Shown one piece after another: positions 1-6,136 of a stretch of DNA of 7,980 bases. Source of the stretch: Sedimentisphaerales bacterium (lineage in GTDB: Bacteria; Planctomycetota; Phycisphaerae; Sedimentisphaerales; SM23-30); the NCBI GenBank assembly GCA_030636065.1, contig DAOVXR010000065.1, positions 1 to 7,980 of the forward strand, in the 5' to 3' direction. Made by a program: the position numbers and the translations under genes. Position 1 is the first letter of the stretch. Each line of letters starts with the position of its first letter. The notes under the pieces are model-generated. The model was given only the letters and a program-made list of their open reading frames with translations. It was not told the origin of the DNA and did no database searches.

Positions 1-56
1 CAGACAACCAAATTGCCCCGACCCTCCGGCCGAAACGGCCCCAATTTGGCTGTCTG
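1..56 (+). terminator. Two-stem hairpin, possible terminator of an upstream gene
   Basis: Bases 1-15 pair with 42-56 over 15 positions with a single A/C mismatch (7 against 50). Inside this, GGCCG (28-32) pairs with CGGCC (36-40) across an AAA loop, giving a long stem capped by a GC-rich hairpin. A T-run follows at 66-70, about nine bases after the stem, and the octamer CGATTTTT occurs twice (63-70 and 75-82). This is compatible with an intrinsic terminator for a gene left of the window, but the T-run is further from the stem than usual. A dispersed palindromic repeat or a leader structure for the following gene is also possible. The outer arm starts at base 1, so the stem may continue outside the window. 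Confidence 0.4.
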
Positions 57-99
57 CCCAAACGATTTTTCTCTCGATTTTTACGCAATTTCAATCATT

Positions 100-128
100 T
101 TGACATTTGTTGTTGTTGCACTTCAGAT
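100..128 (+). promoter_or_regulatory. Possible sigma70-type promoter of the M56 gene
   Basis: A perfect TTGACA lies at 100-105. The hexamer 17 bases downstream (123-128, TCAGAT) matches TATAAT at only three positions. The box lies 35 bases before the ATG, in the only gap upstream of the gene, so the position is sensible, but the -10 is poor. No TACA-N-TGTA type BlaI/MecI operator dyad was seen around it. Confidence 0.25.
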
Positions 129-140
129 TAAAATTCGGGA

Positions 141-3100
141 ATGGAAACGCTTAACCCATTCTTCGACTGGCTTCTGAAAACGAGCTTTCAGGCAAGTCTT
201 TTAATTGGCCTGATCCTTCTGTTACAGGTTCTCCTGCGCAGCAGGCTACCGGTTCGATGGCGATATAGTTTGTGGCTGATATTGCTGATCCGGCTGGCCC
301 TGCCTTGGGCGCCCCAGAGCAGCGTGAGCCTTTTCAACCTGTTGCCGCGTGATGTTGGGAGCCTTGTTGCCCCTTTCTCTGCCGAGCCGTCCGCAAATGT
401 GGATGCGGACAGAGAATCCGTCAGGAGCGATTTCGCCCTTTCCGATATATTCGATAGCACAGAGGATACAGCCGCCATAAACGACAGCAAATCAATACCC
501 GTTTCGGATAAGCACACAATACCACAGGAGCTTCCGGACTCGTCCATTTCCGCACATTTACAATGGACGCGGTTATTGCCCTTGGCCTGGTTTGCCGGCG
601 CGGCGGTACTGGCAGTTTATGTACTGGCAACCAACTTCCGTCTTTGGCGTATTGTCAAAGCCAGACGGCCACTGACAGAAAAAAAGGTTCTCGATCTGCT
701 GGAGGACTGCAAGGCGCAGATGAGTGTTCAGACCATTCTCGGTGTTGTGCAAACCGATAGTATCAAAAGCCCCGCCCTTTTCGGTTTTATTCGGCCGCGA
801 CTGCTGCTGCCGGAAGGGCTGATCGAATCAGTGAACCCTGCCGAACTGCGTTATATCTTCCTCCACGAACTGGGCCATCTGAAACGTTACGATATATTAC
901 AGGGCTGGCTGATGGCCGCGTTGCAGGTGCTTCACTGGTTTAATCCGCTGATCTGGCTGGCGTTCCACCGCATCCGCGCCGACCGGGAACTGGTCTGCGA
1001 CGCGATTGCTATGGGAACCATGAAATCGGACGAACCACCTCAATACGGCCGAACTATCGTTAATCTTCTGGAACGGTTTTCCCGGACGCAATATCTGCCG
1101 AGCATGGCCGGGATATTGGAAAACAAGGCGCATCTGAAAAGGAGAATTACTATGATCGCGAAATTCCAAAAAAGTACAAAGAAAGCAACTGTTGCGGCTG
1201 TGATTTTAACATTGGCATTGGGTTGCCTGGTATTAACAAACGCCCATGCATCATCTGAAACAAAAAAAGAAATAAGACAGGAGGAAATTAAGAAAATTAT
1301 TGAACAATCTGTATTAACTATTTCCACCTGCGCTGCGACCGACCCGCGTGTGGGGACGTCCCTGGAATCTCTTAAAGGGCTTGAAGATAAAGCTGTAGTT
1401 AAAGAATTGGTAAAATTCCTGGACTCGGACAAGAACACCATAAGGCGTTCGGCACTCTATATTCTTTGGAAAGGAAACTTCAAAAGTATCGAACCTGCCG
1501 TATCTGTTCTCCAAAAACTCTGCTCGCATAAAGAGGAATATACTCGCGGTATGGCTGCGATCTCGCTTGGCGCGAACAAAATAAACCTGAGTTTTGACAC
1601 ACTTTCTAACATGACGTTGAATGATTCCAATGCTTATGCTCGCCGATGCGCGGCTTATGCCCTGGGTCTGATGGGCCAATCCAAAGCCAAACCAATTCTT
1701 GAAAAGGCACTTAAGGATTCAGACTTTAATGTACGAAACAATGCCGAGGCGGCACTGACGATGCTCTCGCAAGTAAGTCGGAAAGTGCCTGTGCGTAATT
1801 TCGAGGTCACCAGCCACATTGATTCCCGTGGCCATAAAGTGGATAAAGTCGATTATCCGTTTGTGAATGATCCCGACGTAATCGGGGTATGGAAAAGCGT
1901 TGATCTCATAGAAAATATTGGAGACTTCAACCCGGATGTTAAACAGTGGAAAGGTGGCGAATTATATCTAAAGCAACTCGTTATTCAACCCGACGGTAGA
2001 ACAGCCAAATCCTGGTGGACCTGGACGAAAGGTTTAATATTTCATTCCGGCGATAAAACCGCAAGTCGATATATCCTGAAAGAATTGTATGGCTCAATTT
2101 ATATGTTTTTCGAGTGGAAAAGCGGCGATTATACCATCAGGCATAGAAAACCCAAGTATTATGTACTCAAAAAAGAAAAAGACACGGCTACATCAAGACC
2201 AATACCAAGAGCAACCACCAAATCGAGTCTGCCACGTGTAATCAGCACCAAGCCCACGGCTTTCGCCAACAATGTATCACCATTATTGAAAAAGATAACG
2301 GTTACGTTTGATCAGGAAATGATGGACGGCAGTTGGTCATGGACCGGCGGCGGAGATACTTATCCTGAACTAACAGGAAAGATATTTTACGACCGTGATA
2401 AAAAGACCTGTACCATGCCGGTAAAACTTGAGCCGGGCAAAGTATATTGGGTTGGTATCAACAGTCCCAGCCATAAGAACTTCAAAACGCCCAGACGCGT
2501 ACCCGCCCAGCGCTACGTGATTCTATTTGCCACGAGAGATAAAAACGGCAAACCCACGCCCATACCGGAAAATTACCTGGCAAGAGCCCGACAAATCAAC
2601 TCGCGTGTGCCGGTACCAAGAACGCCGGCTAAAAAATCACTTTTAGAAGACCTGCAGATCAAACCGCTCGATACCTATATCGTTGCTTTCAAGGCCGTAC
2701 CCCCATTTGACCCTCGCATACCAGAAGAGCTTCTCGATGCCTTCAAAGAAAAACTTTTTGGCGGCGTGAGTGTTCATCATTTCCGGACTACCATGGAAGG
2801 TAGCGAACTGGTGGGCCTGATATGTGTGGACGGCCCAGCCGGTGCCAGGCAAATTGAAGATATGCTCAGAAAACGAAACGACCGACTGCTGTTTATCAAC
2901 TACATAAAAGCCACGCCTGAAAAACTCCGGATACTTTATAATATTGCCAACGAGTCTCCGGAGCGTACTGAAAGTCTAAAGAAGGTTACCGATGCTGAAA
3001 GGAGAGCCGCGGAATTGCTCAGCAGCAAGGCATGGAGACTGTGGCGGGAGAGAAAACTGCCACAGGCAGAGGATATGTTCAAAAAGGCCCTTGATAAAGA

Positions 3101-3467
3101 CCCCACCAACTCAAATGCCTGGAACGGCCTGGGCTGGTCGCAGTTTAATCAAGGCATGCAATTAAACGCCGAAGAAGCGTTTGAAAAATGCCTGAAGATC
3201 GAACCAGAACACGCCGCGGCCCTGAATGGACTCGGCTGGATCGCCAAAGGAGGAGGCAAAACCGATGAGGCGATCAGTCATTGGGAAAAGGCCGTCAAGG
3301 CCGTTCCGACTGCTACCGCGGCATTAAGTGGTTTGACTCAAACCTTTATGGAATTGAAGCAATATGACAAGGCTGTAAAATATTACCAGATGTGGCTGAA
3401 AGTCGAACCGGATAACGCCGACGCAAAAGCAGGCATGAAAAAGGCAAAGGACAAACTTAAACATTAA
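141..3467 (+). CDS. M56 (BlaR1/MecR1-like) membrane metallopeptidase fused to HEAT, Ig-like and TPR modules
   Basis: This is a 1108-residue integral membrane zinc peptidase. Hydrophobic segments lie near residues 15-33, 43-56, 145-163, 256-275 and 347-366. The zinc motif HELGH is at 242-246 and the probable third ligand E283 is in RADRELVCDA, as in BlaR1-type M56 proteins. HLKRR (331-335) precedes the last membrane segment; S. aureus BlaR1 self-cleaves at an Arg-Arg pair in a comparable region. Beyond residue 370, in the expected extracytoplasmic part, there is no penicillin-binding domain. Instead there are HEAT-like helices (about 405-545), a beta-rich module (about 570-678), an Ig-like module (about 698-800) with WSWTGGGDT and GKVYWVGINSPSHKNFKTP, an unassigned module (about 838-935), and four TPR units (about 964-1092). 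The ATG at 141 is the first start after an in-frame TAA at 129-131, and it lacks a clear Shine-Dalgarno. In this family a BlaI-like repressor commonly lies next door; none is visible here. The ligand sensed is unknown. Confidence 0.93.
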   Translation: METLNPFFDWLLKTSFQASLLIGLILLLQVLLRSRLPVRWRYSLWLILLIRLALPWAPQSSVSLFNLLPRDVGSLVAPFSAEPSANVDADRESVRSDFALSDIFDSTEDTAAINDSKSIPVSDKHTIPQELPDSSISAHLQWTRLLPLAWFAGAAVLAVYVLATNFRLWRIVKARRPLTEKKVLDLLEDCKAQMSVQTILGVVQTDSIKSPALFGFIRPRLLLPEGLIESVNPAELRYIFLHELGHLKRYDILQGWLMAALQVLHWFNPLIWLAFHRIRADRELVCDAIAMGTMKSDEPPQYGRTIVNLLERFSRTQYLPSMAGILENKAHLKRRITMIAKFQKSTKKATVAAVILTLALGCLVLTNAHASSETKKEIRQEEIKKIIEQSVLTISTCAATDPRVGTSLESLKGLEDKAVVKELVKFLDSDKNTIRRSALYILWKGNFKSIEPAVSVLQKLCSHKEEYTRGMAAISLGANKINLSFDTLSNMTLNDSNAYARRCAAYALGLMGQSKAKPILEKALKDSDFNVRNNAEAALTMLSQVSRKVPVRNFEVTSHIDSRGHKVDKVDYPFVNDPDVIGVWKSVDLIENIGDFNPDVKQWKGGELYLKQLVIQPDGRTAKSWWTWTKGLIFHSGDKTASRYILKELYGSIYMFFEWKSGDYTIRHRKPKYYVLKKEKDTATSRPIPRATTKSSLPRVISTKPTAFANNVSPLLKKITVTFDQEMMDGSWSWTGGGDTYPELTGKIFYDRDKKTCTMPVKLEPGKVYWVGINSPSHKNFKTPRRVPAQRYVILFATRDKNGKPTPIPENYLARARQINSRVPVPRTPAKKSLLEDLQIKPLDTYIVAFKAVPPFDPRIPEELLDAFKEKLFGGVSVHHFRTTMEGSELVGLICVDGPAGARQIEDMLRKRNDRLLFINYIKATPEKLRILYNIANESPERTESLKKVTDAERRAAELLSSKAWRLWRERKLPQAEDMFKKALDKDPTNSNAWNGLGWSQFNQGMQLNAEEAFEKCLKIEPEHAAALNGLGWIAKGGGKTDEAISHWEKAVKAVPTATAALSGLTQTFMELKQYDKAVKYYQMWLKVEPDNADAKAGMKKAKDKLKH
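1141..1154 (+). promoter_or_regulatory. Possible internal ribosome binding site and in-frame start inside the M56 gene
   Basis: GGAGAA (1141-1146) lies five bases before the in-frame ATG at 1152-1154 (Met338). Initiation there would give a 771-residue protein. Its first 33 residues resemble a Sec signal peptide: a lysine-rich start, a hydrophobic core (about 350-366 of the full protein) and an AHA-SS cleavage-like site (368-372). The product would be the HEAT/Ig/TPR part without the protease. The purine run encodes Arg-Arg with AGG AGA codons, so it may be incidental; other SD-like runs occur in this gene without a usable start (for example AGGAGG at 1279-1284). Confidence 0.25.
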
Positions 3468-4381
3468 GGCCGTGGGTGGTATTTTTTATGGATATTTTTC
3501 AGACGTTGTTGATCGACATGGGTATAGATTTGAGTTGTGGTAACATCGGCGTGGCCGAGCATCTCCTGTACGCTGCGAAGGTCGGCGCCGCCGGCCAACA
3601 GGTGTGAACCAAAACAGTGACGCAGTGTGTGAGGGCTGACGTTTTTCGGCAGACCGGCTTTTATTGCCGCTTTGCGGACGATCCGCCATACCTCAATCCG
3701 ACTCAATGGCCGAGCTGTCCGCGAAACGAAAACATTATCTACAGCGCGTTTCTCTCCGATGAGTTTCGGCCGTAACTTTTTTAGATATTCCCGCAGCATA
3801 GCAAGTGCAGTTTCGTGAACGGGTATGATTCGTTCCTTGTTGCCCTTACCAAAGCAACGCAGATATTCGATCTGGAAATTAACGTCCTCAATCCGCAAAC
3901 CGGCGATTTCCGACGCCCGCATCCCTGTCGCGTAAAGTAACTCCAGCAATGCCCGGTCCCGCAGAAAAAACGCGTCTTCCGGGTCTGTCGCGGTTATCAG
4001 GTCGATAGTTTTTTGTTTGCTGAGAACTTTCGGCAGCCGCTGCCAGGTCCTCGGAGTCTCCAATACGTTGCAGATGTCCCGGTCAATCATGCCAAAAAGC
4101 GTGTGATAACGCATAAACATTCGTACTGTTACGAGGTGTCGGGCGATACTGCTTGAAGCAAGCTGTTCATTCGCGAGAAAACGCGCATAACGCTGAATAT
4201 TCAGAGGATCGACCGACCGCGGATCATCAAGATGATTATCAAGACAAAAAAGTGAGAAACGATGCAGATCACGGCGATAAGCAAGTATAGTATTGTCAGC
4301 CAGGCCACACTCAATTGATAGATAATCAAGAAAAGGCTTGATCTGTGTGATGGGCCAACTATTTACTTTGGCCCTGGGCAT
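3464..4381 (-). CDS. xerD: XerD-type site-specific tyrosine recombinase
   Basis: This is a 305-residue tyrosine recombinase of the usual XerC/XerD length. The N-terminal SAM-like core-binding domain spans about 12-100 and the catalytic domain about 115-300. The full catalytic set is present: R155 in ATGMRASEI, K179 in FGKGNKER, H251 and R254 in SPHTLRH, H277 in LGHADV, and the nucleophile Y286 in IYTHV. The C-terminal end KKYHPRP resembles the HPRA tail of XerD, which favours XerD over XerC. The known family role is strand exchange at dif to resolve chromosome dimers; a mobile-element integrase is less likely given the length and lack of fused domains. The ATG at 4381 has GGAG about six bases upstream. 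It overlaps the preceding small gene by 23 nt, which suggests translational coupling. Its TAA shares bases with the convergent M56 stop. No dif-like site was recognised in the window. Confidence 0.93.
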   Translation of the reverse strand: MPRAKVNSWPITQIKPFLDYLSIECGLADNTILAYRRDLHRFSLFCLDNHLDDPRSVDPLNIQRYARFLANEQLASSSIARHLVTVRMFMRYHTLFGMIDRDICNVLETPRTWQRLPKVLSKQKTIDLITATDPEDAFFLRDRALLELLYATGMRASEIAGLRIEDVNFQIEYLRCFGKGNKERIIPVHETALAMLREYLKKLRPKLIGEKRAVDNVFVSRTARPLSRIEVWRIVRKAAIKAGLPKNVSPHTLRHCFGSHLLAGGADLRSVQEMLGHADVTTTQIYTHVDQQRLKNIHKKYHPRP

Positions 4382-4547
4382 TTTCGGCTCCGACAGCTAC
4401 AGGTTCCAGCTTGTCCTGGCTTATCTCCATGTATATAGGACACATCATATAGTGGTTTGTGCAAAGGTTGAACGCCTCATCCAGTTTATTCATGTTGAGG
4501 TGCTCGCTGCAATGCGGATTATCAGAGTTAAGGAAAGGACAATTCAT
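4359..4547 (-). CDS. Small four-cysteine protein (62 aa), first gene of the xerD operon
   Basis: This is an unrecognised 62-residue protein. It has four cysteines, C3, C13, C29 and C36, with the pattern MNCPF-x8-C ... LC-x6-CPIY, and nearby histidines H12, H16 and H32. Such a layout would suit a zinc-binding or Fe-S fold; that is inference. It resembles in style small bacterial proteins with a CPF...C...C...CP(F/I)Y pattern, but I cannot name a family. There is no membrane segment or signal peptide. The tail (about 50-62) is polar and covers the overlap with xerD. The ATG at 4547 is preferred because a strong GAGGAA sits six bases upstream. An upstream TTG (4617-4619) would extend the frame by 24 residues into the 90-bp repeat and looks spurious. 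The next gene, xerD, overlaps by 23 nt, so the two are probably co-transcribed. Confidence 0.75.
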   Translation of the reverse strand: MNCPFLNSDNPHCSEHLNMNKLDEAFNLCTNHYMMCPIYMEISQDKLEPVAVGAENAQGQSK

Positions 4548-4553
4548 AATTCG

Positions 4554-4559
4554 TTCCTC
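4554..4559 (-). promoter_or_regulatory. Shine-Dalgarno deciding the start of the four-cysteine gene
   Basis: The minus strand reads GAGGAA, then CGAATT, then ATG. This is the best ribosome binding site in the minus-strand operon, and it fixes the start at 4547. It lies only six bases from the end of repeat copy A. Confidence 0.75.
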
Positions 4560-4565
4560 ATAGTG

Positions 4566-4655
4566 GATGCAACCGCCAAAAGTCCGAAAAACGCCGCAAA
4601 AACAACGGCAACGCTCCAAAATTGAGGGGGTAAAGTACTTTTGACGCTGGCGTCA
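4566..4655 (+). repeat. 90-bp repeat, copy A
   Basis: It aligns without gaps to 5987-6076 at 78/90 positions. The first 21 and last 20 bases are identical between copies, and the 12 differences are all in the middle 49 bases. The two ends form an imperfect inverted pair (4569-4583 against 4637-4651, 12 of 15 matching, with CAAAAGT/ACTTTTG perfect). The right end carries the palindrome TGACGC-TG-GCGTCA at 4642-4655. This copy lies just upstream of the four-cysteine gene. TCATA occurs on both sides (4558-4562 and 4653-4657), but the right one overlaps the repeat and copy B has no equivalent, so it is not a convincing target duplication. Confidence 0.85.
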
Positions 4656-4667
4656 TAATCGGCGTTT

Positions 4668-4756
4668 TATCAGGCATATACTCCCTTATCGGCAAGGGAA
4701 TCGGAATTTGTTCAGATAATACAAGAAACGATAGAAATGAATGTAACAGCCTGATA
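4668..4756. other. Nested inverted repeats after the protease gene
   Basis: This is the 110-base gap between the protease stop and repeat A. TATCAGGC (4668-4675) is perfectly complementary to GCCTGATA (4749-4756). Inside it, TCCCTT (4682-4687) pairs with AAGGGA (4694-4699) over a six-base loop. TGTAAC (4742-4747) can also pair with GTTACA (4765-4770), which overlaps the protease stop. No T-run follows on the minus strand, so I do not call an intrinsic terminator. The structure could still mark the 3' end of the protease transcript. Confidence 0.3.
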
Positions 4757-4765
4757 TATAAGTGG

Positions 4766-5854
4766 TTACAGGCGATCTGGCTCAGCCGCAACCGTCTGTT
4801 TCAGAAGCTCCAATACGCGGCTGACCGGTACTCCGAAGTTTGTCCCGGAAAAACCCTTCATAAGTGCCGTATTTATGGCTACTACCTTGCCGTCCTGACC
4901 GATTACCGGCGCACCGGAGCCGCCAACGGCTGTTGGAGCATCGTATAAAACCCTGCCGGCGTTGACCCGGCCGCACATGCCGCGTGTGGCGGTTGGCTGA
5001 ATCAAACCCCGTCGTGCCATTTTCAGCGCCACTTCTTCGAATGTAGCGCCTCCATTACCCACAATCCGGTCGAGTTCACTTCTTTTCATCCGCGCCAGCA
5101 GTAAATCGAATCCGGTCGGATACCCCAGCACAATGACCGTCTGGCCCACTTTCAAGTCGTCCGGCTCACCGGCACAGGGCAGTACAGGAACCGCACTGCC
5201 GCCGAGCCGACTATGCAATATAGCTATGTCTTCCTCCTCGTCCACGGTCTTGACCGTCAGGTCGAACGGGTGAGCCTGGCCGGGGAAAAACGCCCGGAAT
5301 AAAAGCATCTGGGGCTTGTAACCAGCCTGCAAAACAGCCTGATACTCATCGCTGAACCGCCAAGGCTCAGTTACATGCCTGTTAGTAGCAATATAACCAC
5401 GCCGATCTATAAGGAAACCGGTGCCGCTGTATTGTACCACCAGCGGCGGACCCGCCCCTGTCGCACTCAAGGCCATGACCCCGGCGTTCTCTGGGCCGTC
5501 TATCGCTTCTTCCGGTCGCCTCAGGGGCTGTCCCGTTTCAGGATCGATAAACATATACTCGCCCTGAATCAGGCAGACTCCGTTACAAAGCTCGGCTTGC
5601 TGAGTGATATACAAACTGTTTTGCCGATTAACATGACGCTGAAGTTGTACCAGATGATGAACCAATTGACTCGCGTCGCGGGCATTATGTTGGACTATCC
5701 GCTGATTAGCGGCTTTCAGCTCTCGAACCTGATAGTGCATCCTCAACGACAGAAGCCCCAAAACCATCAGTCCCATAATAAGTGTTGCCGAGAGGGTTCG
5801 GTTAACCGATTTATGGGTTGTTGTGCTCTTTTTGACTGTTTCAGACCAATTCAA
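4766..5854 (-). CDS. Membrane-anchored trypsin-like serine protease (S1C, DegP/HtrA-like fold without PDZ)
   Basis: This 362-residue protein has one N-terminal membrane segment (about 21-37) and then a polar, probably helical stretch (about 40-85). The trypsin-like domain spans about 138-352. The catalytic triad is visible as H160 in ATNRHV, D209 in EEDIAIL and S313 in GGSGAPV. The GTGFLID and AINTALMKGFSGTNFGVPV blocks are typical of HtrA-family cores. No PDZ domain follows, so it differs from DegP/DegS. The catalytic domain should face the periplasm. Cysteines C90 and C94 lie close together before the protease core. The start is TTG at 5854, chosen because AGGA lies eight bases upstream and because the first internal ATG (Met27) would cut into the membrane anchor. 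The gene stands alone between two directly repeated 90-bp elements. A role in envelope quality control or processing is inferred; the substrate is unknown. Confidence 0.9.
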   Translation of the reverse strand: MNWSETVKKSTTTHKSVNRTLSATLIMGLMVLGLLSLRMHYQVRELKAANQRIVQHNARDASQLVHHLVQLQRHVNRQNSLYITQQAELCNGVCLIQGEYMFIDPETGQPLRRPEEAIDGPENAGVMALSATGAGPPLVVQYSGTGFLIDRRGYIATNRHVTEPWRFSDEYQAVLQAGYKPQMLLFRAFFPGQAHPFDLTVKTVDEEEDIAILHSRLGGSAVPVLPCAGEPDDLKVGQTVIVLGYPTGFDLLLARMKRSELDRIVGNGGATFEEVALKMARRGLIQPTATRGMCGRVNAGRVLYDAPTAVGGSGAPVIGQDGKVVAINTALMKGFSGTNFGVPVSRVLELLKQTVAAEPDRL

Positions 5855-5862
5855 TGCTCAAA

Positions 5863-5866
5863 TCCT
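5863..5866 (-). promoter_or_regulatory. Ribosome binding site supporting the TTG start of the protease
   Basis: AGGA on the minus strand lies eight bases before the TTG at 5854-5852. No ATG or GTG is placed comparably, so this site is the main argument for the non-ATG start and the full-length membrane anchor. Confidence 0.55.
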
Positions 5867-5897
5867 GTAATATTAACGCATATTCCACTTAGTCCGG

Positions 5898-5923
5898 ACA
5901 GCATGGGCCGAAGCCCATCCTGC
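5898..5923 (-). other. UUCG-tetraloop hairpin in the protease leader
   Basis: On the minus strand, ATGGGC-TTCG-GCCCAT forms a six-pair stem closed by C-G around a UUCG loop, an exceptionally stable RNA tetraloop. The stem continues beyond one G/G mismatch with four further pairs, the last a G-U wobble. It lies about 45 bases before the TTG start of the protease. No U-run follows in either direction, so it is not a standard terminator. The palindrome GTCCGGAC (5892-5899) adjoins it. It may be a leader structure or one copy of a dispersed palindromic repeat. Confidence 0.55.
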
Positions 5924-5986
5924 ATAGTGAAAATATCGGCATAATCAGTCTGGATATTTTGTGGCTTTTCGAGTAAAAAGAGAAAT

Positions 5987-6076
5987 GATGCAACCGCCAA
6001 AAGTCCGGAAAATATCGCAAAAACAATGCCAACGCCCCAAAATCAAGGGGACAAAATACTTTTGACGCTGGCGTCA
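5987..6076 (+). repeat. 90-bp repeat, copy B
   Basis: This is the direct-orientation partner of copy A, 1421 bases further on. The inverted ends are 5990-6004 and 6058-6072 (12 of 15 matching). The terminal palindrome is longer here, TTGACGC-TG-GCGTCAA at 6062-6077. The centre holds CCCC (6035-6038) opposite GGGG (6047-6050), a small potential stem; in copy A one C becomes T, which a plus-strand RNA could still pair as G-U. The copy ends 60 bases before the oxidoreductase start, so it lies in the probable promoter or leader region of that gene. Confidence 0.85.
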
Positions 6077-6122
6077 AGAATGTGGGAAGCCGTTGAAACG
6101 GTTAGGTATGAATATACAGTTT

Positions 6123-6128
6123 GGGAGA
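6123..6128 (+). promoter_or_regulatory. Ribosome binding site deciding the oxidoreductase start
   Basis: GGGAGA lies eight bases before the ATG at 6137. This supports starting 37 codons downstream of the first in-frame ATG (6026), which lies inside repeat copy B and would bury the twin-arginine signal. Confidence 0.7.
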
Positions 6129-6136
6129 ATGGTAAA

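Noticed and set aside
1..176. Open frame running from the left window edge past the M56 start
   Set aside because: About 58 codons without a stop occur by chance fairly often. It reads through the hairpin and the putative promoter, and no recognisable protein end (for example BlaI) results.
3464..5854. Genomic island or integron built around the tyrosine recombinase
   Set aside because: There is no attachment-site pair, tRNA, cargo cassette or attC-like array. The recombinase looks like housekeeping XerD in length and C-terminal motif, so the direct repeats are treated separately.
5375..5944. 189-codon open frame on the plus strand opposite the protease
   Set aside because: It is antisense to the protease with its intact catalytic triad, has no recognisable domain, and reads out of the gene into the leader hairpin.
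4558..6077. Similar minus-strand peptides beginning MTPASKV in both repeat copies
   Set aside because: The similarity is just the 90-bp repeat read in one frame. Differences fall at all codon positions, the frames end differently, and copy B lacks an ATG at the equivalent place.
6090..6101. Small dyad CCGTT-GA-AACGG before the oxidoreductase
   Set aside because: Five-base arms are expected by chance in a region this size, and no -35/-10 pair with proper spacing could be fitted around it.
6026..6136. 37-residue N-terminal extension of the oxidoreductase
   Set aside because: The upstream ATG is inside repeat copy B. The ATG at 6137 has a good Shine-Dalgarno and places the Tat signal near the N-terminus.
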